The notes beneath the pieces are model-generated. The model was not told the DNA's origin, made no database searches, and saw only the letters and a list, made by a program, of their open reading frames with translations. The translations under genes were made by a program, and so were the position numbers. Shown here one piece after another: positions 25,449 to 34,863 of a DNA stretch of 52,017 nucleotides. The DNA is from Dehalococcoidia bacterium (GTDB taxonomy: Bacteria > Chloroflexota > Dehalococcoidia > Lucifugimonadales > UBA3495). The stretch's first letter is position 1, and every line of letters starts with the position of its first letter. Location: positions 462,813 through 514,829 of the forward strand of contig DPHC01000002.1 of the NCBI GenBank assembly GCA_003523055.1, written 5' to 3'.

Positions 25449-28322
25449 ATGAACCAAAAATTTATAAAAATCAAAGGCGCCAAAGAACACAATTTAAAAA
25501 ACATTGATGTTAATATTCCAAAAGATCAACTGGTTGTCATTACGGGAGTGTCTGGTTCAGGTAAAAGCTCTTTGGCTTTTGATACAATATATGCTGAGGG
25601 TCAACGAAGATATGTAGAATCATTATCAGCATATGCTAGGCAATTTTTAGGCCGTATGGAAAAACCAGATGTGGAATACATAGAAGGCTTATCTCCCTCT
25701 ATTTCCATAGATCAAAAAGGAGTTTCACATAACCCCAGATCTACTGTAGGAACTGTCACAGAAATTTACGATTATCTCAGGTTACTTTTTGCAAGAATCG
25801 GTAAGCCGCATTGCCATATATGTGGCAACCCCGTAACAAAGCAAACCATTCAACAAATATCTGACTCACTAATGAAACTACCTGAAAATTCCAGACTGAC
25901 TTTATTAGCCCCTAAGATTTCTCACAAAAAAGGAGTACATAAAGAAGTTATAGATACTGCTAAAAGCAACGGTTTCATTAGGATGCGGATAGACGGAGAT
26001 GTAATTTCATTAGACGACTCTGGCAATATCAACCTTGAACGAAACAAGTGGCATTATTTAGATTTAGTTGTAGACAGACTGATAATAAAACCATCATTAG
26101 AATCTACCAGATTAACAGAATCTATTGAAACCTGTCTCAAGGAAGGAGATGGAATACTCATAGCCAGTGTAGGAACTAATGATGATCTCATATATTCAGA
26201 AAAGTTTGCATGTGTGAATTGTGATATTAGTCTAACAGAAATGGAGCCACGGACTTTCAGTTTCAATAGCCCTCATGGAGCATGCGATAACTGTTCAGGA
26301 CTTGGATACAATTTGTCTGTAGAACCTTATTTGGTTACACCAAACCCAGAATTATCACTAATTGACGGAGCTATAGCACCTTGGTCTAGACTCGGTAGAA
26401 CTTCAACTATGTGGTATAAAAATTTACTAGAAAGCTTGTCTGATAAATATAAATTCGATTTAATGGTGCCGTTTAAAGAATTACCAGAAAATGTTGTAAA
26501 CTTACTAATGTTTGGTGATACGAGTGAAAAAATACAAATACATCATCGTACTAGAAGAGGTAAAAAATATGTGTGGGATGTTTCGTTTGATGGAATAGTA
26601 GCTAATTTAGAAAGAAGATTTAAAGAAACAAAGTCCGATTATACAAAGTCTGAAATTACCAAATACATGGCTGAATCGAGTTGCGCTGATTGCAATGGCA
26701 ATCGGTTAAAAAAAGAGGTTCTAGCAGTCACAATATTAAACAAAAATATAATGGACATATGTAACATGAGCATAGGTAGTTCATTAAAATGGGTCACCAG
26801 CATGTCAACTGACAGTAAAGACCAATTACTATCAGAATACGATCAAATAATAGCCGACCAAATCATAAGAGAAATATTAGTTCGTCTAAATTTTTTAAAC
26901 GAAATCGGACTTGACTATATCAGTCTAAATCGCACTGCCAAAACTCTCTCCGGAGGAGAAGCTCAACGAGTTAGACTTGCAACACAAATAGGATCAGGAC
27001 TGACAGGTGTATTGTACGTCTGTGATGAACCCACCATCGGATTACATCCTCATGATGACTCTTTATTAATACAAACTTTAAAAAATTTAAAAAACCTTGG
27101 AAATACCGTCATTGTCGTAGAACATGATGAAACTATGATGAAAGAATCTGATTACATAGTAGATATGGGTCCAGGCGCAGGTGAATATGGGGGAGAAGTA
27201 GTGGCTGTTGGAACCATTCAAGATATTATGGATAATCCCCGTTCATTGACAGGGCAATATTTAAGTAAACAAAAAAATATTGCATGCCCTGAAATACGTA
27301 GAAATGGAAATGGACATGCAATACAAATCACGCATTGTACTGGAAACAACCTTAAAAATATAAACACCTCTATTCCATTAGGAACCTTAACTTGTGTTAC
27401 AGGAGTGTCAGGATCAGGTAAAAGCACTTTAGCATATGAAACTATCTATAAAGCTCTAGCGCAACGTGTTAGTAGGTCAAAAGAAATACCTGGAGCATTC
27501 GAATCAATTACAGGTACAGATGAAATAGACAAAATCATCAATATAGATCAGTCTCCTATAGGCCGTACTCCTAGAAGCAACCCTGCTACATACACAGGCT
27601 TGTTTACCCCCATCAGGGATTTATTTGCGCAGCTCCCAGAATCTAAGATTAGAGGATACACTCCGGGACGTTTCTCTTTTAATGTAAAAGGAGGCAGGTG
27701 TGAGTCATGTGAAGGAGCCGGATACATCCAAATTGAAATGCAATTCTTACCAGATGTAACAATACCTTGCTCGTTGTGTTTAGGGGCCCGCTATAATAGG
27801 GAAGCTTTGCAAATCGAATACCATGGATTTAATATTTCTGACATATTAAATATGACAGTTGATAAAGCACTAGATTTTTTTCAACGAATACCAAGAATTC
27901 GTTCCAAACTAGAAACTATGCAAGCAGTAGGATTAGGATATATCAGGTTAGGCCAACCTGCGACCACTCTTTCTGGAGGTGAAGCCCAACGAATTAAATT
28001 ATCTACTGAATTATCAAAACGTTCTACTGGGAAAACATTTTATATGTTGGATGAACCTACCACAGGTTTATCCTTCGATGATTGTAATAAGTTAATATTA
28101 GTTCTGCACAAACTAGTTGACCAAGGTAATTCAGTATTACTAATCGAGCACAATATGGATATTATTAAAAATGCTGATTGGATTATTGACTTAGGTCCCG
28201 GTGCAGGTGATAAAGGTGGATATATTGTTGGATCAGGTACTCCAGAATCATTATCTGAAAATACAGATTCTAAAACTGGAACATTCTTAAAACCATTACT
28301 AAATCCACAGCCAGTATATTAA
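25449..28322 (+). CDS. uvrA: Excinuclease ABC subunit A
   Basis: Damage-recognition ATPase of nucleotide excision repair. Two ABC modules: the first opens with IKGAKEHNLKNIDV and Walker A GVSGSGKSSLAFDT, the second has GVSGSGKSTLAYET; signatures LSGGEAQRVRLATQIGS and LSGGEAQRIKLSTEL precede DEPTIGLHP and DEPTTGLS. Zinc-type Cys pairs appear (CVNC ... CDNC and CESC ... CSLC). The ATG at 25449 starts just before the family N-terminus (KFIKIKGAKEHN); an ATG at 25425 overlaps the biotinyl gene and would add eight residues. Confidence 0.97.
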   Translation: MNQKFIKIKGAKEHNLKNIDVNIPKDQLVVITGVSGSGKSSLAFDTIYAEGQRRYVESLSAYARQFLGRMEKPDVEYIEGLSPSISIDQKGVSHNPRSTVGTVTEIYDYLRLLFARIGKPHCHICGNPVTKQTIQQISDSLMKLPENSRLTLLAPKISHKKGVHKEVIDTAKSNGFIRMRIDGDVISLDDSGNINLERNKWHYLDLVVDRLIIKPSLESTRLTESIETCLKEGDGILIASVGTNDDLIYSEKFACVNCDISLTEMEPRTFSFNSPHGACDNCSGLGYNLSVEPYLVTPNPELSLIDGAIAPWSRLGRTSTMWYKNLLESLSDKYKFDLMVPFKELPENVVNLLMFGDTSEKIQIHHRTRRGKKYVWDVSFDGIVANLERRFKETKSDYTKSEITKYMAESSCADCNGNRLKKEVLAVTILNKNIMDICNMSIGSSLKWVTSMSTDSKDQLLSEYDQIIADQIIREILVRLNFLNEIGLDYISLNRTAKTLSGGEAQRVRLATQIGSGLTGVLYVCDEPTIGLHPHDDSLLIQTLKNLKNLGNTVIVVEHDETMMKESDYIVDMGPGAGEYGGEVVAVGTIQDIMDNPRSLTGQYLSKQKNIACPEIRRNGNGHAIQITHCTGNNLKNINTSIPLGTLTCVTGVSGSGKSTLAYETIYKALAQRVSRSKEIPGAFESITGTDEIDKIINIDQSPIGRTPRSNPATYTGLFTPIRDLFAQLPESKIRGYTPGRFSFNVKGGRCESCEGAGYIQIEMQFLPDVTIPCSLCLGARYNREALQIEYHGFNISDILNMTVDKALDFFQRIPRIRSKLETMQAVGLGYIRLGQPATTLSGGEAQRIKLSTELSKRSTGKTFYMLDEPTTGLSFDDCNKLILVLHKLVDQGNSVLLIEHNMDIIKNADWIIDLGPGAGDKGGYIVGSGTPESLSENTDSKTGTFLKPLLNPQPVY

Positions 28323-28349
28323 CCACAAATAATAATATGAGGAATAACT

Positions 28350-28994
28350 ATGCATACATATAAAGATAATGACATCGATATCACGATAAATCAAATAAAC
28401 ATGGGGCCATATTCAAATAATGGATACATAATCACATGCAATGCAACTAATCAATCTATCATAATTGATACACCCGCAGAACCTGAAAAAATAATAAACC
28501 AATTATTTAATACTGAGGTCAAACATATCTTGATAACTCATGGACATCAAGACCATTTACTAGGCTTCAAAGAAATCTGTGACTTCACTAATGCCCCTGT
28601 TTCATGCCATCAAAACGATGCCGGACTACTGCCTCACCCGCCAGACGAAACAATAACTCACAACCAGGTTATTAATTTTGGCAACCAACAAATAATTGCT
28701 ATATTTACACCTGGGCACACTGATGGGTCCACTTGTTATTTAATCGGTCAACATTTATTCTCTGGCGATACTCTGTTCCCAGGTGGCCCTGGAAAATCTC
28801 GAAACCACGAAGCCTTGATACAAGAGATTGAAAGTATTAGTAACAACCTTTTAACCCTAGATCCCAACACATCTGTATATCCTGGCCATGGTACTAACAC
28901 CTCAATAAAAAATGCCTCAGAGCAATTCTCTGTGTTTTCTTCAAAGCCACATGACAATAATTTATCCGGAGATGTAAGTTGGCTAGAAAGTTAA
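28350..28994 (+). CDS. MBL-fold metallo-hydrolase (glyoxalase II-like)
   Basis: 214 aa. The zinc motifs are THGHQDHLLG (HxHxDH), PGHTDGS, SGDTLF and the late His in YPGHGTN, an almost complete glyoxalase II-type set. The N-terminal strand NGYIITCNATNQSIIIDTPAEP leads to it, as in hydroxyacylglutathione hydrolase-like proteins. The substrate is unknown; thioesters or lactones are possible. It follows uvrA by 27 bases, and its last codons overlap the M16 peptidase start. Confidence 0.9.
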   Translation: MHTYKDNDIDITINQINMGPYSNNGYIITCNATNQSIIIDTPAEPEKIINQLFNTEVKHILITHGHQDHLLGFKEICDFTNAPVSCHQNDAGLLPHPPDETITHNQVINFGNQQIIAIFTPGHTDGSTCYLIGQHLFSGDTLFPGGPGKSRNHEALIQEIESISNNLLTLDPNTSVYPGHGTNTSIKNASEQFSVFSSKPHDNNLSGDVSWLES

Positions 28995-30256
28995 ATTATA
29001 ATAAACCAAGTATCACAACGCTCGACAATAAATTAAAAGTTATTTGTTACAGTGTCCCAAGTGCCACATCTGTGTCAGTCACAGCAACTGTTGGGACTGG
29101 TTCACGGTATGAAACTAACTCAAACGCAGGCATTTCTCACTTTTTAGAACATATATTATTCAAAGGAACGTCAAACTGGCCTACTGCACAAATATTAACA
29201 GGAGCAATTGAAAATACAGGTGGTGATATAAATGCTTTAACTAGTAAAGACTATACTAGCTACTGTATTAAAGTACCTCACCCACACTGGGAAACAGCCC
29301 TTTCTGTTCTGACAGATATGTCCATGAAACCTCTTTTAATTCCTAAAGAAATAGAAAAAGAGCGTGAAATAATTCATGAAGAATTAAGAATGTATACAGA
29401 TCACCCATCTTACTTCGCGGATTTTGGCATTGATGAAATTATGTTCCCAAATCATCCATTAGGAAAAGAAATCATCGGAACTCACAATTCAGTTGATACA
29501 ATTACTAAAGAGCATCTCCTAGAGTACATGACAACTCAATACGCCCCAAATAATACAGTTTTTACTATTGTTGGTAAATTCGAAGAATCTCGAATATTAG
29601 AATACATGAACAACACCACTCTAAAATGGGAAGTTCAACAGAAGATTAATTTCCAACCTTACACTTCATCTGCCAATAAAACCAGTAACCATTTTTTCAA
29701 AGAACAAGGTAGTGACCAGACTTATATGAACTTAGGAATGTACAGCCTATCTTCAGAGAGCTCTGAAAGCGCGGGGCTTACATTATTAAACATTATTTTT
29801 GGTGAGGGCATGAGTAGTAGATTATTCATTAAAGCACGCGAGGAACTAAGTTTAGCGTATGATATATCCAGTAACTACATACAGCATCACGATTGTGGAA
29901 CTTGGATTATAAGTTGTGGATGCGACCATGCAAAGTTCCAATTAGCAACAGATTGTATCCTTGAAGAACTAAATAAGCTCACCACCACTATAAGTGAGAC
30001 TGAACTAGCACAAGCTAAGCAATACGCTATTGGCAGATTGCTATTAAACATGGAAGACACGGAAAGATTAGCAACATCTATTGGGCATCGGGCAATTCTA
30101 ACGGATGATACCTTTGATTTTAATGATATTATGGATGAGTGGAACAAGATAACATTACAAGACATTACTGAGCTAGCTAGCAAATTAGTAAATGGCGGTC
30201 CTAAGTTTCTATCTGCTTCTGGTACTAATTTGTCATCCGACCAGTTTGGATTGTGA
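28979..30256 (+). CDS. M16-family zinc peptidase (processing-protease-like)
   Basis: 425 aa of the insulinase/pitrilysin family, single-chain about half size, resembling mitochondrial processing peptidase beta and PqqF/YmxG-type proteins. The inverted zinc motif HxxEH is H54-F-L-E57-H58, with the downstream Glu in IHEELRMY. The C-terminal half (GMYSLSSESSESAGL, GEGMSSRLFIKARE, LSLAYDISS) matches the inactive-like second M16 domain. The TTG start has ggag seven bases upstream and overlaps the MBL gene by 16 bases. Its 3' end overlaps that of the convergent FAH gene by 24 bases. Confidence 0.92.
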   Translation: MARKLNYNKPSITTLDNKLKVICYSVPSATSVSVTATVGTGSRYETNSNAGISHFLEHILFKGTSNWPTAQILTGAIENTGGDINALTSKDYTSYCIKVPHPHWETALSVLTDMSMKPLLIPKEIEKEREIIHEELRMYTDHPSYFADFGIDEIMFPNHPLGKEIIGTHNSVDTITKEHLLEYMTTQYAPNNTVFTIVGKFEESRILEYMNNTTLKWEVQQKINFQPYTSSANKTSNHFFKEQGSDQTYMNLGMYSLSSESSESAGLTLLNIIFGEGMSSRLFIKAREELSLAYDISSNYIQHHDCGTWIISCGCDHAKFQLATDCILEELNKLTTTISETELAQAKQYAIGRLLLNMEDTERLATSIGHRAILTDDTFDFNDIMDEWNKITLQDITELASKLVNGGPKFLSASGTNLSSDQFGL

Positions 30257-31066
30257 CAAAATTTGACTCTCAGTGGCGCTTAGCTCTGAACTTACCCCAG
30301 GAACATATTCTTTTACTAATTGGTTTCCTAACATTCCTAAGCCTGGTATTTCACAAGATATATGATCACCACACCAAACTGGTATAAGTGAATTCTGCCC
30401 CCCGATAAATACCATATCGCCTGGTTTTAAAGTAATTTGTTGACAAATATAACTCACAACTTCCTGAGGGTTACAAACCAGGTCTCGATTGGAAAATTGT
30501 TGTACAGGTATATCATTCACTGATATTGTGACACTGAAATCCTCAGTGTTGAATTCTGTATTAATCCATGGACCAACTGGAGAAAAATTGTCTGAAGATT
30601 TGGCCCTCCATTGAGTTTCATCATTATCAAACCATTCTTTTTTAGAAATATCTATTCCACAAGTGTACCCTAATATGTATTTAGAAATATTATTAGAATT
30701 TATTTTTTTGCATTCTTTACCAATAACAGCTACTACTGAACCTGTTATATGCACTCCGCTAAACAAATCATTTTCAACAATCACAGGAGCATTAGGTCCG
30801 CAAATAGCGTTACTTCCTTTCAACCAAGGGTCTAATATCACTTCTTCATTCGTTTCTATGACACCATCTGATGACCTGCCGTTCTTAGTTGGACCCCAAA
30901 TTTGCCTAGCTTTCACTGGGCACAAAATTTCTATATCATCTAGATCATATTCATATGACGTTTTCCTAAACATGGTATATATGTTACCTCGAATTTCTAT
31001 CACAGAATTTTCAGTTAATACACCGTATTTAATTGTATTTTTTAACTTAAACCTAACTAATTTCAT
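30233..31066 (-). CDS. FAH-family protein with altered metal site
   Basis: 277 aa of the fumarylacetoacetate hydrolase fold (FAHD1-like half). The helix-strand block ending in VAVIGKECKKI and GYTCGIDISKKEW with AKSSDNFSPVGPW are typical. At the usual H-E-x-E metal site this protein has H106-I-T108-G-S110, so both metal Glu are missing, while the Asp (D139) and the catalytic-region Lys (K156) are kept. It may bind metal differently, or be a non-catalytic or new-reaction member. A possible promoter lies at 31168-31195. Transcribed away from the dehydrogenase. Confidence 0.85.
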   Translation of the reverse strand: MKLVRFKLKNTIKYGVLTENSVIEIRGNIYTMFRKTSYEYDLDDIEILCPVKARQIWGPTKNGRSSDGVIETNEEVILDPWLKGSNAICGPNAPVIVENDLFSGVHITGSVVAVIGKECKKINSNNISKYILGYTCGIDISKKEWFDNDETQWRAKSSDNFSPVGPWINTEFNTEDFSVTISVNDIPVQQFSNRDLVCNPQEVVSYICQQITLKPGDMVFIGGQNSLIPVWCGDHISCEIPGLGMLGNQLVKEYVPGVSSELSATESQILSQSKLVG

Positions 31067-31167
31067 TGTTGTTTTCTCAATATAATAATTACTAAACAGA
31101 TTGTATTTCCATTATTGCTTACAAACAATGTTATTAGATTGTGGATTAGGTGTGATTAATATTACTA

Positions 31168-31195
31168 ATGATATTGTATGTTTTATGTATCTCAA
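31168..31195 (-). promoter_or_regulatory. Candidate promoter for FAH-family gene
   Basis: On the minus strand: TTGAGA (31195-31190), a 16-base spacer, and TATCAT (31173-31168). Five of six positions match in each hexamer. Transcription would start about 95 bases before the ATG. The 192-base divergent region has no other strong element; on the plus strand only TTTATG-17-TATATA (31182-31210) is seen. Confidence 0.45.
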
Positions 31196-31258
31196 ATTTT
31201 GCACTATATATAACCGTAAGTTATCATGCACACAACGAAATAATATGATAGGTGTTTT

Positions 31259-32254
31259 ATGACTAATACAAAACCTTTTCAATCTGTAGTAGTTCCTGAT
31301 GATGAACCAATAGTCTTACAAACCACAGATTTAGTGGACAGAGTCTACGCCTTAGGTGAAGACATAAAATGGAACACTACCCGACCAGGCACTGATCTTG
31401 AAATAATAGAATTAATAAAAGATTCTGAAGCCGTGATAAATATTAGGAGCAGCGTTCAATTCAATCGAAATGTATTAGAGAAATGCCCTAATTTAAAGAT
31501 AATTTCAGTGTGGGGAACAGGAGTTAACCACATCGACCTGAAAGCTGCAGAAGAGTTAGGCATATGGGTCAGTAATACTCCTGCTTATGGCGCTCCTTAC
31601 ATTGCAGAACAAGCCTTAGCACTAGGTCTTGCAGTCGGTAGACAGGTAGTATCCAATCATAACAGAGTAGTCGCTGGAGGCTGGACCGAAGGATACGTAT
31701 CTGAGTTCTTCAATAAAACGCTTGGAGTAATAGGCACTGGACCCATAGGTCAACGTATGATTACTTTGGGAAAAGCTATTGGCATGAATGTAGTCGCATG
31801 GACTTTCAACCCAACTGAGTCAAGAGCAAAAGAGTACGGTGTTACATTTGTAGATTTAAATGACCTATTATCAAATTCTGATGTAATATCACTACACATA
31901 CCAGCAACCGACCAGTCAATAGATTTCATAAACACTAAAGAATTCCAACAAATGAAAGACACTTGCATACTCATTAATACGGCACGAGGTGATGTCGTAA
32001 ATGAATCCGCTCTAATAACCGCTCTAGAGAACAATGAAATATTAGGAGCCGGATTGGATGTATTTAGCATAGAACCTTTACCAAAAGATCATCCATTAAC
32101 CAAAATAAATAATGTTGTTTTATCTCCTCATGTCGGAGGAATGGCCAAAACAGCTACTATGAGGGGTTTAGAAATGACTATAGAGAATATAGAAGCATTC
32201 ACTCTGGGTCAACCAGTGAATATAGTCGCACAAGGGACTCGCACCCTGAATTAA
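31259..32254 (+). CDS. D-isomer-specific 2-hydroxyacid dehydrogenase
   Basis: 331 aa. An NAD(P)-binding Rossmann domain (GTGPIG at 159-164) is inserted into a catalytic domain. The catalytic triad is R243 (TARGDVV), E272 (DVFSIEPLP) and H291 (SPHVGG). The expected acidic residue after the second strand (for NAD) is not evident (VVAWTFNP), so NADP use is possible. It resembles phosphoglycerate/hydroxypyruvate-type reductases, but the substrate is unclear. An aggt sequence lies about six bases before the ATG. Confidence 0.93.
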   Translation: MTNTKPFQSVVVPDDEPIVLQTTDLVDRVYALGEDIKWNTTRPGTDLEIIELIKDSEAVINIRSSVQFNRNVLEKCPNLKIISVWGTGVNHIDLKAAEELGIWVSNTPAYGAPYIAEQALALGLAVGRQVVSNHNRVVAGGWTEGYVSEFFNKTLGVIGTGPIGQRMITLGKAIGMNVVAWTFNPTESRAKEYGVTFVDLNDLLSNSDVISLHIPATDQSIDFINTKEFQQMKDTCILINTARGDVVNESALITALENNEILGAGLDVFSIEPLPKDHPLTKINNVVLSPHVGGMAKTATMRGLEMTIENIEAFTLGQPVNIVAQGTRTLN

Positions 32255-32271
32255 ATAATTTTTGTTCCGTG

Positions 32272-32529
32272 TTATATCTGTTCGCACGTGTCAGCTAATA
32301 TAATTACAGAATTGTTATTCACTTCAATGAAACCACCATCTACTCTGAAGTTGATCTCATTCCCATCGGTATTTAACTTTATTTGTCCTGTCGCTAATAT
32401 AGACATCAACGATGCATGATTCGCCAATATACCAAGTTGTCCTTCGGCCCCAGGTACAACCACAGATTCTACTTCTCCAGAATATATTATTTTTTCTAAA
32501 GTTATTATTTCTACATATGTAGTACTCAT
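32272..32529 (-). CDS. atpC: F-type ATP synthase epsilon subunit, beta-barrel domain only
   Basis: Central-stalk subunit that couples rotation to F1. The 85 residues cover only the N-terminal beta-sandwich (VEIITLEKIIYSGEVESVVVPGAEGQLGIL, through the strands ending in VIILADT). The C-terminal two-helix domain, which in E. coli (139 aa) provides ATP-dependent inhibition, is absent. Downstream sequence between the stop and the convergent gene is only 17 bases, so a frameshifted tail is not evident. Last gene of the atp operon, 20 bases after atpD. Confidence 0.93.
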   Translation of the reverse strand: MSTTYVEIITLEKIIYSGEVESVVVPGAEGQLGILANHASLMSILATGQIKLNTDGNEINFRVDGGFIEVNNNSVIILADTCEQI

Positions 32530-32549
32530 TATTCTCTCTATATCTACTA

Positions 32550-33941
32550 CTATTCTGCCATCTGTTTTGCTTTTTCTATCGCTTCGTCAATAGTTCCCAC
32601 CATGTAAAATGCTTGCTCCGGTAAGTCATCGTGTTTTCCTTCCAGGATTTCAGCAAAGCCTCTGACTGTTTCTTTAACCGGAACATACTTACCGGGAGTA
32701 CCAGTAAATTGTTCAGCAACGAAGAACGGCTGAGTCAGGAATCTTTGTATTTTTCTAGCTCTAAACACAACTTGTTTATCTTCATCTGATAATTCTTCTA
32801 TTCCTAATATAGCTATAATATCTTGCAAATCTTTATATCTTTGAAGTACTTGCTGTACTCCTCTAGCAACATTATAGTGTTCTTCTCCAACAACATTAGG
32901 TTCTAATATTCTTGCGAAAGATGCTAGTGGATCTACGGCTGGGAAAAGGGCTTGAGCAGCAAGAGAACGCTCTAATGATACCACGGCATCTAAATGACCA
33001 AATGTAGTAACAATACCCGGGTCTGTGTAGTCATCTGCTGGTACATAAACCGCTTGAAACGATGTTATAGAGCCGTTTTTAGTGGAAGTTATCCTTTCCT
33101 GCAGAGCTCCCATTTCTGTTCCTAACGTAGGCTGATAGCCTACTGCTGATGGCATTCTACCCAACAGAGCTGAAACTTCCATTCCTGCTAAAATATATCT
33201 ATAAATGTTATCTACGAATAAGAGTACGTCTTGATTTCTTTCATCTCTAAAATACTCAGCCATTGTTAGGCCTGTCAAACCTATTCGAGCCCTAACACCA
33301 GGAGTTTCATTCATTTGACCGAACACTAAAACTGTACTAGCAAGCACTCCTGATTCTTTCATTTCATTCCACAAGTCATTACCTTCTCTAGATCTTTCTC
33401 CAACACCCGCAAACACTGAAACACCTTGGTGCTCTGCTCCAATATTCCTAATCAGTTCTTGAATAACGACAGTTTTACCAACACCTGCTCCGCCATATGC
33501 TCCTACTTTACCGCCTTTAGGAAAGGGAGTAATAAGGTCAAATACTTTTATTCCAGTTTCCAAAACTTCAACTGAAGTATTTTGATCTTCAAAAGCTGGA
33601 GGATCTCGGTGTATGGGCCATGAAATTTCAGCTTCAACAGGGCCCAAGCCATCTAAAGGAGTGCCTGTTACATCAAACAAACGTCCTAAAGTAGCCTCAC
33701 CCACCGGGACAGTAACTTTATCACCAGTATTGGATACTTCTATACCTCTGGCCAAACCATCTGTAGTTCCTAGCGCTAAACATCTAACCCAGTTGTTTCC
33801 TATATGCTGTTGCACTTCTAGCACTAATGTTTCGCCGCTATTATCAACTTCCAACGCATCAAATAGCTTAGGTAACTCATCAGACGCGAATTCAACGTCT
33901 ACTACGGTACCAATTATTTGTATTATTTTGCCAGCACTCAT
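32550..33941 (-). CDS. atpD: F-type ATP synthase beta subunit
   Basis: Catalytic subunit, alternating with alpha in the F1 hexamer. Walker A GGAGVGKT is at 150-157, the catalytic-Glu region reads AGVGERSREGND, and the signature region is PAVDPLAS. The DELSEED-like region reads IEELSDEDKQVV, consistent with a working beta subunit. The length (463 aa) is usual. Between atpG and atpC. Confidence 0.98.
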   Translation of the reverse strand: MSAGKIIQIIGTVVDVEFASDELPKLFDALEVDNSGETLVLEVQQHIGNNWVRCLALGTTDGLARGIEVSNTGDKVTVPVGEATLGRLFDVTGTPLDGLGPVEAEISWPIHRDPPAFEDQNTSVEVLETGIKVFDLITPFPKGGKVGAYGGAGVGKTVVIQELIRNIGAEHQGVSVFAGVGERSREGNDLWNEMKESGVLASTVLVFGQMNETPGVRARIGLTGLTMAEYFRDERNQDVLLFVDNIYRYILAGMEVSALLGRMPSAVGYQPTLGTEMGALQERITSTKNGSITSFQAVYVPADDYTDPGIVTTFGHLDAVVSLERSLAAQALFPAVDPLASFARILEPNVVGEEHYNVARGVQQVLQRYKDLQDIIAILGIEELSDEDKQVVFRARKIQRFLTQPFFVAEQFTGTPGKYVPVKETVRGFAEILEGKHDDLPEQAFYMVGTIDEAIEKAKQMAE

Positions 33942-33981
33942 GATTTTCTCCTATTTCTAAATACTTATAACCATCATTAAT

Positions 33982-34842
33982 TTATTGCTCCATAGCGATT
34001 TGTCCACCGACTAAATCGAGCAATTCATTAGTGATACTATCTTGTCTTAATTTATTCATTACTACCGTCAAATCCTCGCCTAAACTTTTAGCATTGTCGG
34101 TAGCATTTCTCATCGCAACCATCCTAGCAGAAAGTTCACTTGCAATAGATTCTTGTATGGCATGAAACACCTTCATATCTACATATCGTGGGATCAATCC
34201 TCCTAACACTACATCTGTACTAGGTTCATAAATGTAGTCGGAGGTATTAGTAATTTTATCTGCTTGAGAGTCTATTGGGATAATTTTTTCCACAACTGGT
34301 TCTTGGTTAGTCGTGGATATAAATTTGCTATAACAAAGGTACATAGCATCAATATCGCCAGACTCATATTGTTCCATTAATAATTTGCTTATAGATTCTG
34401 TATCAGATTTTGTTATTCTGTCTCCTAAATCCGAAAACAGCTCTTTGGGGGCCAACCCACATCTCATAATCACGTCACGAGACTTACGGCCAACAGCGAT
34501 GGGAGTTATTTGAAGCTGACTATTCCGAACAAATGAATTAGTCAACCTACTTAGATTGGAAACCAATCCTCCACATAACCCTCTATCGGGACCTATTACT
34601 ACTAGTCCTATTGTTTTCACATCTCTCTCAGCTAGAAGAGGGTGGCTTGTCTCTGAACCACTGATTTGAGAAGTTAGTCCCGTTACTACGTTGGTTATTT
34701 TTTCTTCATACGGCCTGCTAGATTGCACTGCATTTTGTGCCCTAACCATTTTCGAAGCAGCAATGAGTGCCATAGCATTTGTAACCTGACCGGTATTTTC
34801 AATGCTTCTAATACGTCTTTTTATGTCTCTTACACTTGGCAT
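33982..34842 (-). CDS. atpG: F-type ATP synthase gamma subunit
   Basis: The rotor shaft. The N-terminal helix (MPSVRDIKRRIRSIENTGQV, TNAMALIAASKMVRAQNA) and the C-terminal helix (EMVAMRNATDNA-like, seen as ARMVAMRNATDNAKSLGEDL) match the family, with DRGLCGGLVSN in the middle domain. 286 aa, typical. 21 bases after atpA. Confidence 0.97.
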   Translation of the reverse strand: MPSVRDIKRRIRSIENTGQVTNAMALIAASKMVRAQNAVQSSRPYEEKITNVVTGLTSQISGSETSHPLLAERDVKTIGLVVIGPDRGLCGGLVSNLSRLTNSFVRNSQLQITPIAVGRKSRDVIMRCGLAPKELFSDLGDRITKSDTESISKLLMEQYESGDIDAMYLCYSKFISTTNQEPVVEKIIPIDSQADKITNTSDYIYEPSTDVVLGGLIPRYVDMKVFHAIQESIASELSARMVAMRNATDNAKSLGEDLTVVMNKLRQDSITNELLDLVGGQIAMEQ

Positions 34843-34863
34843 ATATTTATCTTAATACCTCAA

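Noticed and set aside
31182..31210. Promoter TTTATG-17-TATATA for the 2-hydroxyacid dehydrogenase
   Set aside because: The -35 matches only about half of consensus; AT-rich DNA gives such boxes readily, so not listed as a feature.
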